A DNA stretch of 7,784 nucleotides from JANQTF01 sp036835375 (GCA_036835375.1 DAITMB010000179.1:1-7784); one strand, 5' to 3'; positions 1 to 6,672 are shown, numbered from the stretch's first letter. Numbers and translations are program-made. The notes: generated from the sequence alone by a model not told the origin.

Positions 1-903
1 TTAACGGGAATCTCGGTTGACGAGGTACACGCTCGTCGAAATCAACATCATCGCCAGGATTTGGGAGATGAGCACCGTTTCCCCATCCCAAATGCCCCAA
101 CCCACCGCGACGATCGGGATGAGGTAAGTGGTGAGACTGGCAAATACTGGGCTGCTGAGTTGTACGAGCTTGGCAACGAGAAGCAAGGCCACGCCATTGG
201 CAAGGATGGCCAGAAGCAGCACAAAGAGGGTGGCCATGCTGCCATACTCATGATTCAATGCCTGAGGCACTGCTCCCGAAAAAGCGACATACGCCAGGGC
301 TGGCACCAGGGTGAGCAGAAAGGTAAAAGCAGCGACTTCGACCGGGCGAAGTTCATGGAGGTGAAACTTCAGCAGATTGTTCATCCAGCCATTGCCGAAA
401 GTCGCGAACACCGCAAAAATAGCGAACACATTGATCACGCCCCATCCGCCATCTCGTTGCAAAAAAATGAGATACACCGCCCCCAGAAGACCTATCAGAA
501 TGCCTAGAAGCTGGAGCCATTTTACAGATTGACGAAAAAAAGTCCACCCTACCAACAAGGTCATGAGCGGACTGAGGGTGTTCAAAATGCCATTCAGTGA
601 ACTATCGATGCGGCTTTGTGCCAGGGCGTAAGACAGCGAGGTGCCAAAGTTTGCGATCAGGGCAAACAGCAGCAACTTTCCCCAAAGCCTTCCCGGCACA
701 CGTCGAAAATGTCGCAATGCAAAAGGCAGAAAGACCAGCCCGGCAATGCTCATTCGGCCAGCCACCAATTGATCGGGACGAAAGACGATCAACGCCCGCT
801 TGAGCATCAAAAACGAACTTCCCCAGATGAGTGTCACCGCCAGAATGATGATCCAGGCTTGGACCTCAGGCTTGGACAATGATGGAGGAATTCGGAAGCT
901 CAC
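1..903 (-). CDS. DMT-superfamily (EamA) permease
   Basis: This 300-residue integral membrane protein is probably a small-molecule or metabolite exporter of the drug/metabolite transporter superfamily. The sequence shows about ten hydrophobic segments (roughly residues 16-34, 44-64, 74-94, 101-122, 128-147, 154-172, 188-208, 222-245, 251-271 and 276-295). They form two EamA halves, the first marked by the IWGSSF motif near residues 26-31 and the second by SSPVFASLTTYLIP at 250-263. The length is normal for the family. The start is GTG: the next in-frame codon with meaning upstream is a TAG at 919-921 (minus strand), and the first internal ATG (residue 33) would remove helix 1. The stop is the first three bases of the window, so the gene is complete. 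No Shine-Dalgarno sequence is visible. It is divergent from the sugar genes and probably unrelated to them. The substrate cannot be told from sequence. Confidence 0.93.
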   Translation of the reverse strand: MSFRIPPSLSKPEVQAWIIILAVTLIWGSSFLMLKRALIVFRPDQLVAGRMSIAGLVFLPFALRHFRRVPGRLWGKLLLFALIANFGTSLSYALAQSRIDSSLNGILNTLSPLMTLLVGWTFFRQSVKWLQLLGILIGLLGAVYLIFLQRDGGWGVINVFAIFAVFATFGNGWMNNLLKFHLHELRPVEVAAFTFLLTLVPALAYVAFSGAVPQALNHEYGSMATLFVLLLAILANGVALLLVAKLVQLSSPVFASLTTYLIPIVAVGWGIWDGETVLISQILAMMLISTSVYLVNRDSR

Positions 904-1118
904 GGCAAGGAGTGTTGTCTACAGTCGATGGGAATGGATCAAGATGAATGCGGGGGGCGCAGCTTCTGCGGGCTGGAATGTGTCGGTCTGCTAGCGCTTT
1001 TTGACAAATTGAGAATCAGTTACCATTTATGCATCATGTGATTTCTCGAAGTCTTTTGACGCAAATAAAAAGAAAGGCGGCTGAAGTTGTGAATTTTTTT
1101 GAATAGCAGATAACCATC

Positions 1119-1128
1119 AATCGCGATT
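1119..1128. promoter_or_regulatory. 10-bp perfect palindrome, possible operator
   Basis: AATCGCGATT is identical to its own reverse complement and lies in the middle of the divergent intergenic region. Such a site could bind a dimeric regulator. One 10-bp palindrome is expected by chance about once per 1 kb, so the sequence alone gives only weak support. Confidence 0.2.
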
Positions 1129-1164
1129 CTTTTGTTGTCAGGGGAAAGGATCCGAAGCTTTGCT

Positions 1165-1187
1165 GCTTCCGAATCGGTTCGGAAAGC
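1165..1187 (+). other. hairpin in possible leader of the sugar operon
   Basis: TTCCGAA (1167-1173) pairs with TTCGGAA (1178-1184) across a TCGG loop, and GC/GC (1165-1166 with 1186-1187) extends the stem over one bulged A at 1185. A competing partner lies just upstream: TCCGAAGC at 1151-1158 can pair either with TTCGGA (1178-1183) or, through GAAGC, with GCTTC (1165-1169). If transcription begins upstream of 1151 this would be a two-state leader. If it begins near 1238 the element is only DNA. No U-tract follows, so a simple terminator is unlikely. Confidence 0.3.
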
Positions 1188-1223
1188 GCGAGAAAATGCC
1201 CTTTTCAGTGGGCGGGGAATGAT

Positions 1224-1231
1224 TACTTTTG
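1224..1231 (+). promoter_or_regulatory. candidate Bacteroidota -7 promoter box
   Basis: TACTTTTG matches the Bacteroidota -7 consensus TAnnTTTG exactly. The -33 region is weak: the T-run at 1202-1205, 18 bases upstream, is only a partial match to TTTG. If used, transcription would begin near 1237-1240, leaving a very short leader before the first ATG at 1245 or a slightly longer one before ATG 1254. It would drive the three-gene sugar operon. Confidence 0.35.
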
Positions 1232-1244
1232 TGGCTTAACCCAA

Positions 1245-2381
1245 ATGTGCTGCATGGAGGAACCAATCAGAATGGTGGACTTGATCAATCAATTGCGCCC
1301 CATCCGCGAAGAGATCGACCAAGCATTGGCCCGAATCATGGAAGAAGCGAGCTTTGTTCAAGGTCCATATGTGAATGAATTTGCTTCGAAACTAAGCGAC
1401 TACTTGGGCGGCACTGAGGTGATTCCGTGTGCCAATGGCACCGACGCACTTCAGATCGCGCTCATGGCTTTGGACCTACTACCCGGAGATGAAGTGATCG
1501 TGCCGGCCTTCACCTATGTGGCGACGGCGGAGGTGATTGCCCTGCTGCGCTTGCGGCCTGTGCTGGTGGATGTTGATCCTCGGACTTTCAACACCACGGC
1601 GGCTCATCTCGAAGCAGCCATCACGCCGCGCACCAAAGCGATGGTCCCCGTCCACTTGTTTGGGCAGTGCTGCAACATGGAGGAGATTTTGGCGCTATCT
1701 GATGCCACGGGCATCCCTGTGATTGAAGATGCCGCACAAAGTCTCGGCAGCCAGTTTCATTTTTCAGATGGCCGTCGCCAGCCCGCTGGCACCCTCGGCG
1801 TGATTGGCTGCACCTCCTTTTTCCCTTCTAAAAATCTTGGTGCTTTCGGAGACGGTGGCGCCATGTTTACCCGCGAAGCCGAGTACGCCGACGCGCTGCG
1901 CATGATCGCTAATCATGGCCAAAGCCAACGCTACTACCACGACCGTGTGGGTGTCAATAGCCGACTGGATGCGATGCAAGCGGCCATTTTGAGTGTCAAG
2001 TTGCGGCACCTCGACCGATACAATGCCGCGCGACGCGCAGCCGCAGATTATTACGATGAGGCATTTTCGGCCACAGAAGCCCTCCTGCCTCCGTTCCGGG
2101 CGGCATTCAGCGACCACGTGTTTCATCAGTACACACTTCAAGTCCAGGACGGTAGGCGCGATGCCCTCAAGGCGCATCTCGACCAATTAGGGATACCAGC
2201 GATGATCTATTATCCTGTGCCTCTTCACCACCAAAAAGCTTTTCAATCCACCCTTCTACAACCAGCAGCACTCTCCACTACCGAAGAGCTTTGCCAAAAA
2301 GTGATCTCTTTGCCCATGCACTCTGAGCTACATCCTGCCATGCAGGATCGAATCATTGAGGCAGTGTTGTCATTTTTTTGA
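1245..2381 (+). CDS. wbpE: PLP-dependent sugar aminotransferase, WbpE/WlbC-like
   Basis: This DegT/DnrJ/EryC1/StrS-family aminotransferase of 378 residues (family usually 360-390) probably aminates UDP-3-keto-GlcNAcA to UDP-GlcNAc(3NH2)A in the cytoplasm, using glutamate and PLP. Visible motifs are MVDL at the N terminus (10-13), NGTDAL (64-69, PLP phosphate loop), GDEVIVPAFTYVAT (81-94), PVHLFGQ (135-141), EDAAQS (161-166, with the Asp expected to contact the PLP ring), and SFFPSKNLG (191-199), whose Lys196 is the expected Schiff-base lysine. FGDGGA (201-206) and NSRLDAMQAA (238-247) follow. Assignment to WbpE rather than another 3-keto-sugar aminotransferase rests on these motifs plus the two partner genes behind it. 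The first ATG (1245) is given; ATG 1254 fits homologous N termini equally well or better. The gene ends in a T7 run immediately before TGA. Confidence 0.9.
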   Translation: MCCMEEPIRMVDLINQLRPIREEIDQALARIMEEASFVQGPYVNEFASKLSDYLGGTEVIPCANGTDALQIALMALDLLPGDEVIVPAFTYVATAEVIALLRLRPVLVDVDPRTFNTTAAHLEAAITPRTKAMVPVHLFGQCCNMEEILALSDATGIPVIEDAAQSLGSQFHFSDGRRQPAGTLGVIGCTSFFPSKNLGAFGDGGAMFTREAEYADALRMIANHGQSQRYYHDRVGVNSRLDAMQAAILSVKLRHLDRYNAARRAAADYYDEAFSATEALLPPFRAAFSDHVFHQYTLQVQDGRRDALKAHLDQLGIPAMIYYPVPLHHQKAFQSTLLQPAALSTTEELCQKVISLPMHSELHPAMQDRIIEAVLSFF

Positions 2382-2407
2382 AGGTTGTCACGGAATCAAA
2401 TCAGGCC

Positions 2408-3001
2408 ATGGACGCGCAGCACTACACCGCTCACCCCACTGCAACCATCGACGAGGGAGCTAACATTGGAGAAGGGACCTGCATCTGGCACTATAGCCAC
2501 GTGATGGGAGGAGCTGTGATCGGCAAGGCCTGTTCGTTGGGGCAGAATGTATTTGTCGCCCGGACGGTGGTCATCGGAGATGGTGCCAAAATTCAAAACA
2601 ACGTCTCCCTCTACGACGGTGTCATCTGCGAAGCGGAAGTGTTCATCGGGCCATCGGCTGTGTTCACCAATGTGATCAATCCCCGGAGTGCGATCTCTCG
2701 CCGGGACCAGTTTCTTCAGACGCGCGTGTGTCGCGGCGCGACCATCGGTGCCAATGCCACCATCGTGTGCGGCGTGGTGTTGGGAGAATTTGCCTTCATT
2801 GGTGCCGGATCCGTCGTGACCAGAGACGTCGCAGCTTACGAGCTGGTGCTAGGAAATCCCGCGCGGCATCATGGCTGGCGCAGCGAATGGGGGCAAGCCC
2901 TCAACTTTGATGCGGTAGGAATGGCCACCTGCTCAGAGAGTGGGGAGCGCTATCAGTTGTCTCAAGGCCAGGTTTCCAAATTAGCTCCCTCGATGCCGTA
3001 G
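2408..3001 (+). CDS. wbpD: UDP-sugar N-acetyltransferase, WbpD/WlbB-like
   Basis: This 197-residue left-handed beta-helix acetyltransferase probably transfers acetyl from acetyl-CoA to the 3-amino group of UDP-GlcNAc(3NH2)A, giving UDP-2,3-diacetamido-2,3-dideoxy-glucuronate. Hexapeptide repeats run from about residue 12 to 148 (IGEGTCIWHYSHV, LGQNVFV, IGDGAKIQNNVSLYDG, IGANATIVCGVVLGEFAFIGAGSVV). Specific WbpD-like signatures are VFTNVINPRS (85-94), RRDQF (98-102) and the tail with WRSEWG (157-162) and CSESGERY (175-182). Length matches the family (about 190 residues). The chosen ATG lies 26 bases after the aminotransferase stop. The frame is also open to a TTG at 2378 that overlaps that stop, but this adds ten residues not usual in the family. 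The gene lies within a tight same-strand cluster with the aminotransferase and dehydrogenase. Confidence 0.9.
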   Translation: MDAQHYTAHPTATIDEGANIGEGTCIWHYSHVMGGAVIGKACSLGQNVFVARTVVIGDGAKIQNNVSLYDGVICEAEVFIGPSAVFTNVINPRSAISRRDQFLQTRVCRGATIGANATIVCGVVLGEFAFIGAGSVVTRDVAAYELVLGNPARHHGWRSEWGQALNFDAVGMATCSESGERYQLSQGQVSKLAPSMP

Positions 3002-3017
3002 CTCCCATCCTATTCCT

Positions 3018-4046
3018 ATGTCCGAACTCACTCCCATTCGCTTTGCCATTGTAGGTTGTGGACGCATCGGTAAGCGACACCTTGGCATCATTGATCGCCA
3101 CCCTGAGGCAGAGGTCGTCGCTCTTTGCGACGTACGCGCGCCAGAGGAGATTGGGATGGCAGACAGCCATTTGCCCTATTTTCAAGACCTCGACAGCCTG
3201 CTTCGCGCCGGGATTGCGCTCGATGTGCTGTGCATCGCTACTCCGAACGGGTGGCACGCTGCCCAAGCGATTCAGGGGCTCAAGGCAGGGCACCATGTGC
3301 TGATCGAGAAGCCCATGGCACTGAGCAAGGCCGACTGCGAAAAGGTGATTTTCGAAGCATTTCACCGAGCCAAGCAGGTCTTCTGTGTGATGCAAAACCG
3401 ATTTTCGCCCCCGGCAGTATGGCTCAAGTCGCTGCTCGAGTCTGGGCAAATGGGGCAGATCTATCAGGTGCAAGTGTCATGCTTTTGGAACCGGGATGAT
3501 CGCTACTACACCCCCGGAGGCTGGCACGGAAAGCGGGAAGATGACGGCGGCACGCTGTTTACCCAGTTCAGCCACTTCATCGATATGATCTACTGGCTAT
3601 TTGGCGACATGACCGACCTGCGCGCCCGCTTCGCTAATGTGGCTCATCAGCACAGCACAGAATTTGAAGACAGTGGCCAAATTCATTTCCGCTTCGTGCA
3701 AGGCGGCATGGGCAGTCTAGACTACTCTACCGCCGTGTGGGACCGCAACCTGGAGAGCAGCCTCACCGTGATCGCTGAAAAAGGCAGTGTGAAAATCAGT
3801 GGTCAATACATGAATGAAGTAGTGCATTGCCACGTGGAAGGCTATGAGATGCCGCAGTTAGCTCCGTCGGAGCCACCCTACGATTATGGGCCTTATCAGG
3901 GATCGGCTGCGAATCACCACTTTATTTTTCAAAATGTAATTGACGTGCTCCGCGGCCGCGACAGCATCGCCATTAATGCGCTGGAAGGACTCAAAGTCGT
4001 GGACATCATTGAGCGGATGTATGCGGCAGGAGATGGAGAGACGTGA
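3018..4046 (+). CDS. wbpB: Gfo/Idh/MocA dehydrogenase, WbpB/WlbA-like UDP-GlcNAcA 3-dehydrogenase
   Basis: This 342-residue NAD-dependent oxidoreductase probably oxidises C3 of UDP-GlcNAcA to the 3-keto sugar that the neighbouring aminotransferase uses. The N-terminal Rossmann fold carries GCGRIGKRH (13-21) and DVR (38-40). Further on are ATPNGWHA (74-81) and EKPMALS (97-103), with Lys98 as the expected catalytic lysine. The C-terminal half shows CFWNRDDRYY (155-164), W169-H170-G171, DDGGTLFTQFSHFIDM (175-190) with His186 as a likely catalytic residue, and YWLFGD (192-197); these are signatures of the WbpB/WlbA branch rather than of generic family members. In known pathways the WbpB and WbpE activities are coupled and recycle NAD. 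It starts 16 bases after the acetyltransferase stop, so the three genes are almost certainly one operon. Gene order is opposite to reaction order. Confidence 0.9.
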   Translation: MSELTPIRFAIVGCGRIGKRHLGIIDRHPEAEVVALCDVRAPEEIGMADSHLPYFQDLDSLLRAGIALDVLCIATPNGWHAAQAIQGLKAGHHVLIEKPMALSKADCEKVIFEAFHRAKQVFCVMQNRFSPPAVWLKSLLESGQMGQIYQVQVSCFWNRDDRYYTPGGWHGKREDDGGTLFTQFSHFIDMIYWLFGDMTDLRARFANVAHQHSTEFEDSGQIHFRFVQGGMGSLDYSTAVWDRNLESSLTVIAEKGSVKISGQYMNEVVHCHVEGYEMPQLAPSEPPYDYGPYQGSAANHHFIFQNVIDVLRGRDSIAINALEGLKVVDIIERMYAAGDGET

Positions 4047-4052
4047 ATGAGA

Positions 4053-4074
4053 TTTTTGATTGAGTTTTCAAAAA
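4053..4074. terminator. weak AT-rich inverted repeat after the sugar operon
   Basis: TTTTTGA (4053-4059) pairs with TCAAAAA (4068-4074) across an 8-base loop, starting seven bases after the dehydrogenase stop. With only one G-C pair the stem is unstable and it has no following U-tract on the plus strand, so termination here is doubtful. Readthrough into the next operon therefore cannot be excluded. Confidence 0.15.
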
Positions 4075-4114
4075 GTATAGGAGTGAACTTGATTCAATTA
4101 GGAATATAAAAAAA

Positions 4115-4127
4115 GTGGAAGTTCCAC
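4115..4127. promoter_or_regulatory. 13-bp palindrome, possible operator
   Basis: GTGGAA and TTCCAC form perfect 6-bp arms around a single central G, directly after an A-rich stretch (4105-4114). The one-base centre is too tight for an RNA hairpin, so a dimeric regulator site is the more natural reading. Chance occurrence in a window of this size is quite possible. Confidence 0.22.
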
Positions 4128-4261
4128 ATTCGGCCACAACCTTTCATCCCAAGTTATTCCAAGAAAGCGTTGCATAAATGACACTTCAGCCTTCCTGCAA
4201 GAGAATCTCAATGCTCCGGGGCTAATTTGCCGGTCTGAAGCAGAAAGAATCAAACGTAATC

Positions 4262-4279
4262 CCCTGTTTTCTTACAGGG
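4262..4279 (+). other. small hairpin upstream of the secreted-protein start
   Basis: CCCTGT (4262-4267) and ACAGGG (4274-4279) form a perfect 6-bp stem with a TTTCTT loop, ending 42 bases before the chosen ATG at 4322 and immediately before the alternative TTG at 4283. It could be part of a 5' leader that stabilises the message. No U-tract follows, so it is not a classical terminator. Confidence 0.3.
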
Positions 4280-4321
4280 CATTTGCCATGGGTCTTATGC
4301 TTCGGACTAATGAATGAAACC

Positions 4322-6670
4322 ATGAAGTACTTTCGATCGGTGATCGACTGGCGTGGACTGTGCTTGTGTTGCTGGGCAGTAGGGGCAAATTTTTTTCTTC
4401 TTGGGCAGACCACCATCTACTCTGAAAGCTTTGGAACCTGGATCAACGGTGCTCCCAGTAATTGGACACAGGTAGGTATAGGGCCTGGTTGGTTGCCAGC
4501 AGATAGTCTTCCGGGTAGCTCCCGACCTTCGTTAGCAGGCTGCGACGCTGCTGGCACCTATCTTCGCTTTCCTTCTGCCTCGGGCCCATCAGGCCAGTTC
4601 AGCTCGATGATCAGCCCCTCGCTGAATCTGACTGCATCCGCATTTGCAGCGCTAGAGCTTCAGCTATGCCTGATCAATCCGGGTCCCGCTGTGGGCGAAG
4701 GAGACGGCATCGCAGTCTGGACCTCTGGAGATGGGGGGGTGAATTGGATTCAGCTGGGGATAGATAGCAGTGTGGTAGGAAGCTGGACCACAATGGGCTG
4801 GCCGATTCCCGCAGCGGCGAAAACCAATCAATTTCGCATCCGAATCGATGGATTTGGCGATGGGGCACTGCTGGATGTGGGTATCGATCGCGTACGAATC
4901 GTGAATCCGGCACCGCCTTGCCCTGCCAGTCCCAGCAGCATTACAGCGGTGGTGCCTGCTTTTGTTTGTCTCGACGGCCAAGCAGATGTCGTGCTCCTCA
5001 CCCAAACGGGAAGTCAAAACAGCAGTTACACATGGATGCTCGCTGATACCCTCGATCGCTTGCTCACACTGCTCCCAACCGCCCAAATCGACTTCAATGG
5101 CTATTCGCCCGGTGCCTATCGGCTCTATGGAATTTCTTATGTTGGGAGCTTGACTGCGCTCATCAATGAGCCTGTGCAAGATATCTTTGCGAGTGGATGC
5201 GCCATTTTATCCCAAAATTTTCTCTCCTTTCAAATCAGCGAATTGCTTCTCACGACGACCATCACGAGCAACTACTCGGGATTTGCTGTGAGCTATGCCG
5301 CCGCCAGCGACGGAAGTGCGCAAGTAGAAGTGTTGGGCGGAAGTGGTCATTTTCGCTTCGAATGGTCGGGCAATCCGGGAGCCTCGGGATCTCTGGTCAC
5401 TGACTTGCCTGGCGGTATGCAGACCGTTACCGTGACCGACACCGTCACAGGATGTTGGCGAACGGACACCCTCCAACTTTCTTCGCCGGACCCACTGGTA
5501 ATTACCATGACGCCGTCGCCGATCCGCTGCTTCGGCACCAACGACGGGCGGCTCCAAGCGAGCCTTGGCGGCGGCGTTCCTCCCTACACATGGCGCTGGA
5601 GCCATGATACCACCCTTGTAGCGCTCGAAGCGACAGGGCTGAAGCCGGGGACTTATTCTCTCACCGTGACTGATCTCAATGGGCACTCGCAGGAGCTGAG
5701 CGTGGTCCTCAGCGAACCGGAACCGCTGATCATCTCTATCGACAGACTCAAGCCAGTATGTCCGGGACGTGAGGATGGTTTGATTGTGCTGGAGGCTGCG
5801 GGCGGTACTTCTCCCTACGAATGGCAGTGGGGTCACGGACCCACAGGAAGCACCCTCTCTGGCTTGTCGCCGGGGGGATATGCTGCTTTGGTACAAGACG
5901 CCCGGGGTTGTGATACCTTTTTGAATATGGTGTTGCCCCAGGCACCTCAGCCGATGGTGATTGCCGAAGCGACGCATCCCCGCTGTTTTGGTGATGAGAA
6001 TGGTGAAATTCGGCTGGTGGCGCTCGAAGGGCTCGACCCGTTCTATCATGTGTGGGAGCACGGCGCGCAGGGAGCGGAACTTGCGGGGCTGTCGGCAGGC
6101 AACTACCGGGTGTTTAGCACGGATGCCAATGGATGTCAGGACACGACCGCTGTGACGCTCCTCAGCCCCCCTTTTTTACGCGGATCGGTGACCAGTAGTC
6201 CTGATTCAGGGAGTGGTACGGGCACTGCAACCGTGAGCATTCAGGGTGGAAGTGCTCCTTATCGGATCTTTTGGAGCAATGGAGACAGTGCGAGCACTGC
6301 CAGTGGGCTGTTCGCGGGAGTTCAAGGCGTGCTTGTGCAAGATCGTTTTGGCTGCGAATGGGGAGCCGATTTTGAATTGGCCCTCGATCCAATCCCCGAT
6401 TGCCTTGCGCCAGATATGGGTTTTTCTCCGAATCAGGACGGGATCAACGATCGATGGGAATTGCCTTGTATCATGCGCTATGATGCGCATGAGGTTCAGG
6501 TGTTCAATCGCTGGGGGCAGCGGGTCTTCTTTTCTCAAGAATACCGGCAAAACTGGGAGGGGGAAGTCAATGGGGCACCACTCGCAGATGGAACCTATTT
6601 CTATGTGATTTTGCTGGAGTACCAAGGCCGCCGCCAAGAGTGGAAAGGGACCTTATCGATTGTCCGATAA
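4322..6670 (+). CDS. secreted multidomain adhesin-like protein with SprB-like repeats and type IX C-terminal domain
   Basis: This 782-residue protein is predicted to cross the inner membrane by Sec and the outer membrane by the type IX secretion system, and to act at the cell surface, probably as an adhesin. Segments in order: signal peptide about 1-29 (Lys/Arg n-region, hydrophobic core near LCLCCWAVG and FFLLG); jelly-roll or MAM-like domain about 31-195; Ig-like domain about 200-308 (GAYRLYGISYVG, then SGC and LSQNF); five SprB-like repeats about 318-689; CHU_C-type domain 693-782 (SPNQDGINDRWELP, VFNRWGQRVF, DGTYFYV, WKGTLSIVR). The ATG at 4322 gives the cleanest signal peptide. ATG 4310 adds MNET, and TTG 4283 adds an unlikely hydrophobic stretch. 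The PorP/SprF gene follows after two bases. Ligand is unknown. The absence of catalytic motifs argues for a structural or binding role. Confidence 0.88.
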   Translation: MKYFRSVIDWRGLCLCCWAVGANFFLLGQTTIYSESFGTWINGAPSNWTQVGIGPGWLPADSLPGSSRPSLAGCDAAGTYLRFPSASGPSGQFSSMISPSLNLTASAFAALELQLCLINPGPAVGEGDGIAVWTSGDGGVNWIQLGIDSSVVGSWTTMGWPIPAAAKTNQFRIRIDGFGDGALLDVGIDRVRIVNPAPPCPASPSSITAVVPAFVCLDGQADVVLLTQTGSQNSSYTWMLADTLDRLLTLLPTAQIDFNGYSPGAYRLYGISYVGSLTALINEPVQDIFASGCAILSQNFLSFQISELLLTTTITSNYSGFAVSYAAASDGSAQVEVLGGSGHFRFEWSGNPGASGSLVTDLPGGMQTVTVTDTVTGCWRTDTLQLSSPDPLVITMTPSPIRCFGTNDGRLQASLGGGVPPYTWRWSHDTTLVALEATGLKPGTYSLTVTDLNGHSQELSVVLSEPEPLIISIDRLKPVCPGREDGLIVLEAAGGTSPYEWQWGHGPTGSTLSGLSPGGYAALVQDARGCDTFLNMVLPQAPQPMVIAEATHPRCFGDENGEIRLVALEGLDPFYHVWEHGAQGAELAGLSAGNYRVFSTDANGCQDTTAVTLLSPPFLRGSVTSSPDSGSGTGTATVSIQGGSAPYRIFWSNGDSASTASGLFAGVQGVLVQDRFGCEWGADFELALDPIPDCLAPDMGFSPNQDGINDRWELPCIMRYDAHEVQVFNRWGQRVFFSQEYRQNWEGEVNGAPLADGTYFYVILLEYQGRRQEWKGTLSIVR
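5273..6388 (+). repeat. five degenerate SprB-like protein repeats
   Basis: Five units of about 73-77 residues lie at roughly 5273-5497, 5513-5728, 5747-5956, 5975-6172 and 6185-6388. Each follows the scheme [CxG]xxDG..L...GG..PY.W.WS....L.GL..G.Y.V.V.D..GC. The period is clear from the cysteines: in numbering from the 4322 start, Cys403, 480 and 555 open units 2-4, and Cys378, 530, 605 and 678 close units 1, 3, 4 and 5. The DNA is diverged, so these are ancient repeats rather than recent tandem duplications. Such units form surface stalks in gliding adhesins like SprB. Confidence 0.8.
6398..6667 (+). other. type IX secretion C-terminal sorting domain (CHU_C, type B)
   Basis: The last 90 residues of the large protein match the gliding motility-associated C-terminal domain: FSPNQDGINDRW, a V.VFNRWGQ.VF strand pair, Y..NW.G, G.PL.DGTYFYV and a final KGTLSIVR. 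In Flavobacterium-type systems this class directs export through the type IX machinery and depends on a PorP/SprF-family partner, and such a gene is next door. Two cysteines (694 and 716 from the 4322 start) are present. Confidence 0.88.
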
Positions 6671-6672
6671 AC

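Larger units (their letters stand above)
904..1244. other. divergent intergenic region, no gene
   Basis: These 341 bases lie between the divergently transcribed permease and aminotransferase. I see no plausible coding sequence and no RNA gene. The region holds a 10-bp palindrome (1119-1128), a hairpin (1165-1187) and an exact Bacteroidota-type -7 box (1224-1231). A second, weaker plus-strand candidate is TTG at 1001-1003 followed after 17 bases by a poor match TACCATTT (1021-1028). On the minus strand, TCAATTTG (complement of 1005-1012) is one mismatch from TAnnTTTG but lacks a well-spaced -33 partner, so the permease promoter remains undefined. Confidence 0.7.
4047..4321. other. intergenic region before the secreted-protein operon
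   Basis: These 275 bases separate the dehydrogenase stop from the chosen start of the large secreted protein. They hold an AT-rich inverted repeat just after the stop (4053-4074), a 13-bp palindrome (4115-4127) and a hairpin (4262-4279). Promoter signals are unclear: TAATTTG at 4223-4229 resembles the -7 box but lacks one spacer base, and TATAAA at 4105-4110 has no well-placed -35. No convincing gene is seen. The large reading frame extends upstream to a TTG at 4283 inside this region. Confidence 0.55.

Noticed and set aside
61..507. Plus-strand open frame of 148 codons opposite the permease
   Set aside because: The permease on the minus strand explains this DNA with ten hydrophobic segments; the plus-strand product is a charged, low-complexity shadow.
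2378..2407. TTG-initiated extension of the acetyltransferase
   Set aside because: It would add ten residues not typical of WbpD-type proteins, and a good ATG at 2408 gives the expected N terminus. It is kept only as part of the slippage finding.
2901..3473. Minus-strand open frame of 190 codons across the acetyltransferase/dehydrogenase junction
   Set aside because: It is antisense to two well-supported enzymes, shows no recognisable motif and has no promoter or conserved start; a shadow frame.
4283..4321. TTG-initiated extension of the large secreted protein
   Set aside because: It would put MPWVLCFGLMNET ahead of the charged n-region and spoil a normal signal peptide; ATG 4322 (or 4310) is better.
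5207..6061. Long minus-strand open frame (284 codons) opposite the SprB-like repeats
   Set aside because: It lies wholly antisense to a confidently recognised gene, its translation is rich in Arg/His/Pro/Gly without domain motifs, and long antisense frames are common opposite GC-rich repeat-coding DNA.
6640..6672. Upstream extension of the PorP/SprF frame into the cargo gene
   Set aside because: It would add eleven acidic or polar residues before the signal peptide; the ATG at 6673, two bases after the cargo stop, fits far better.
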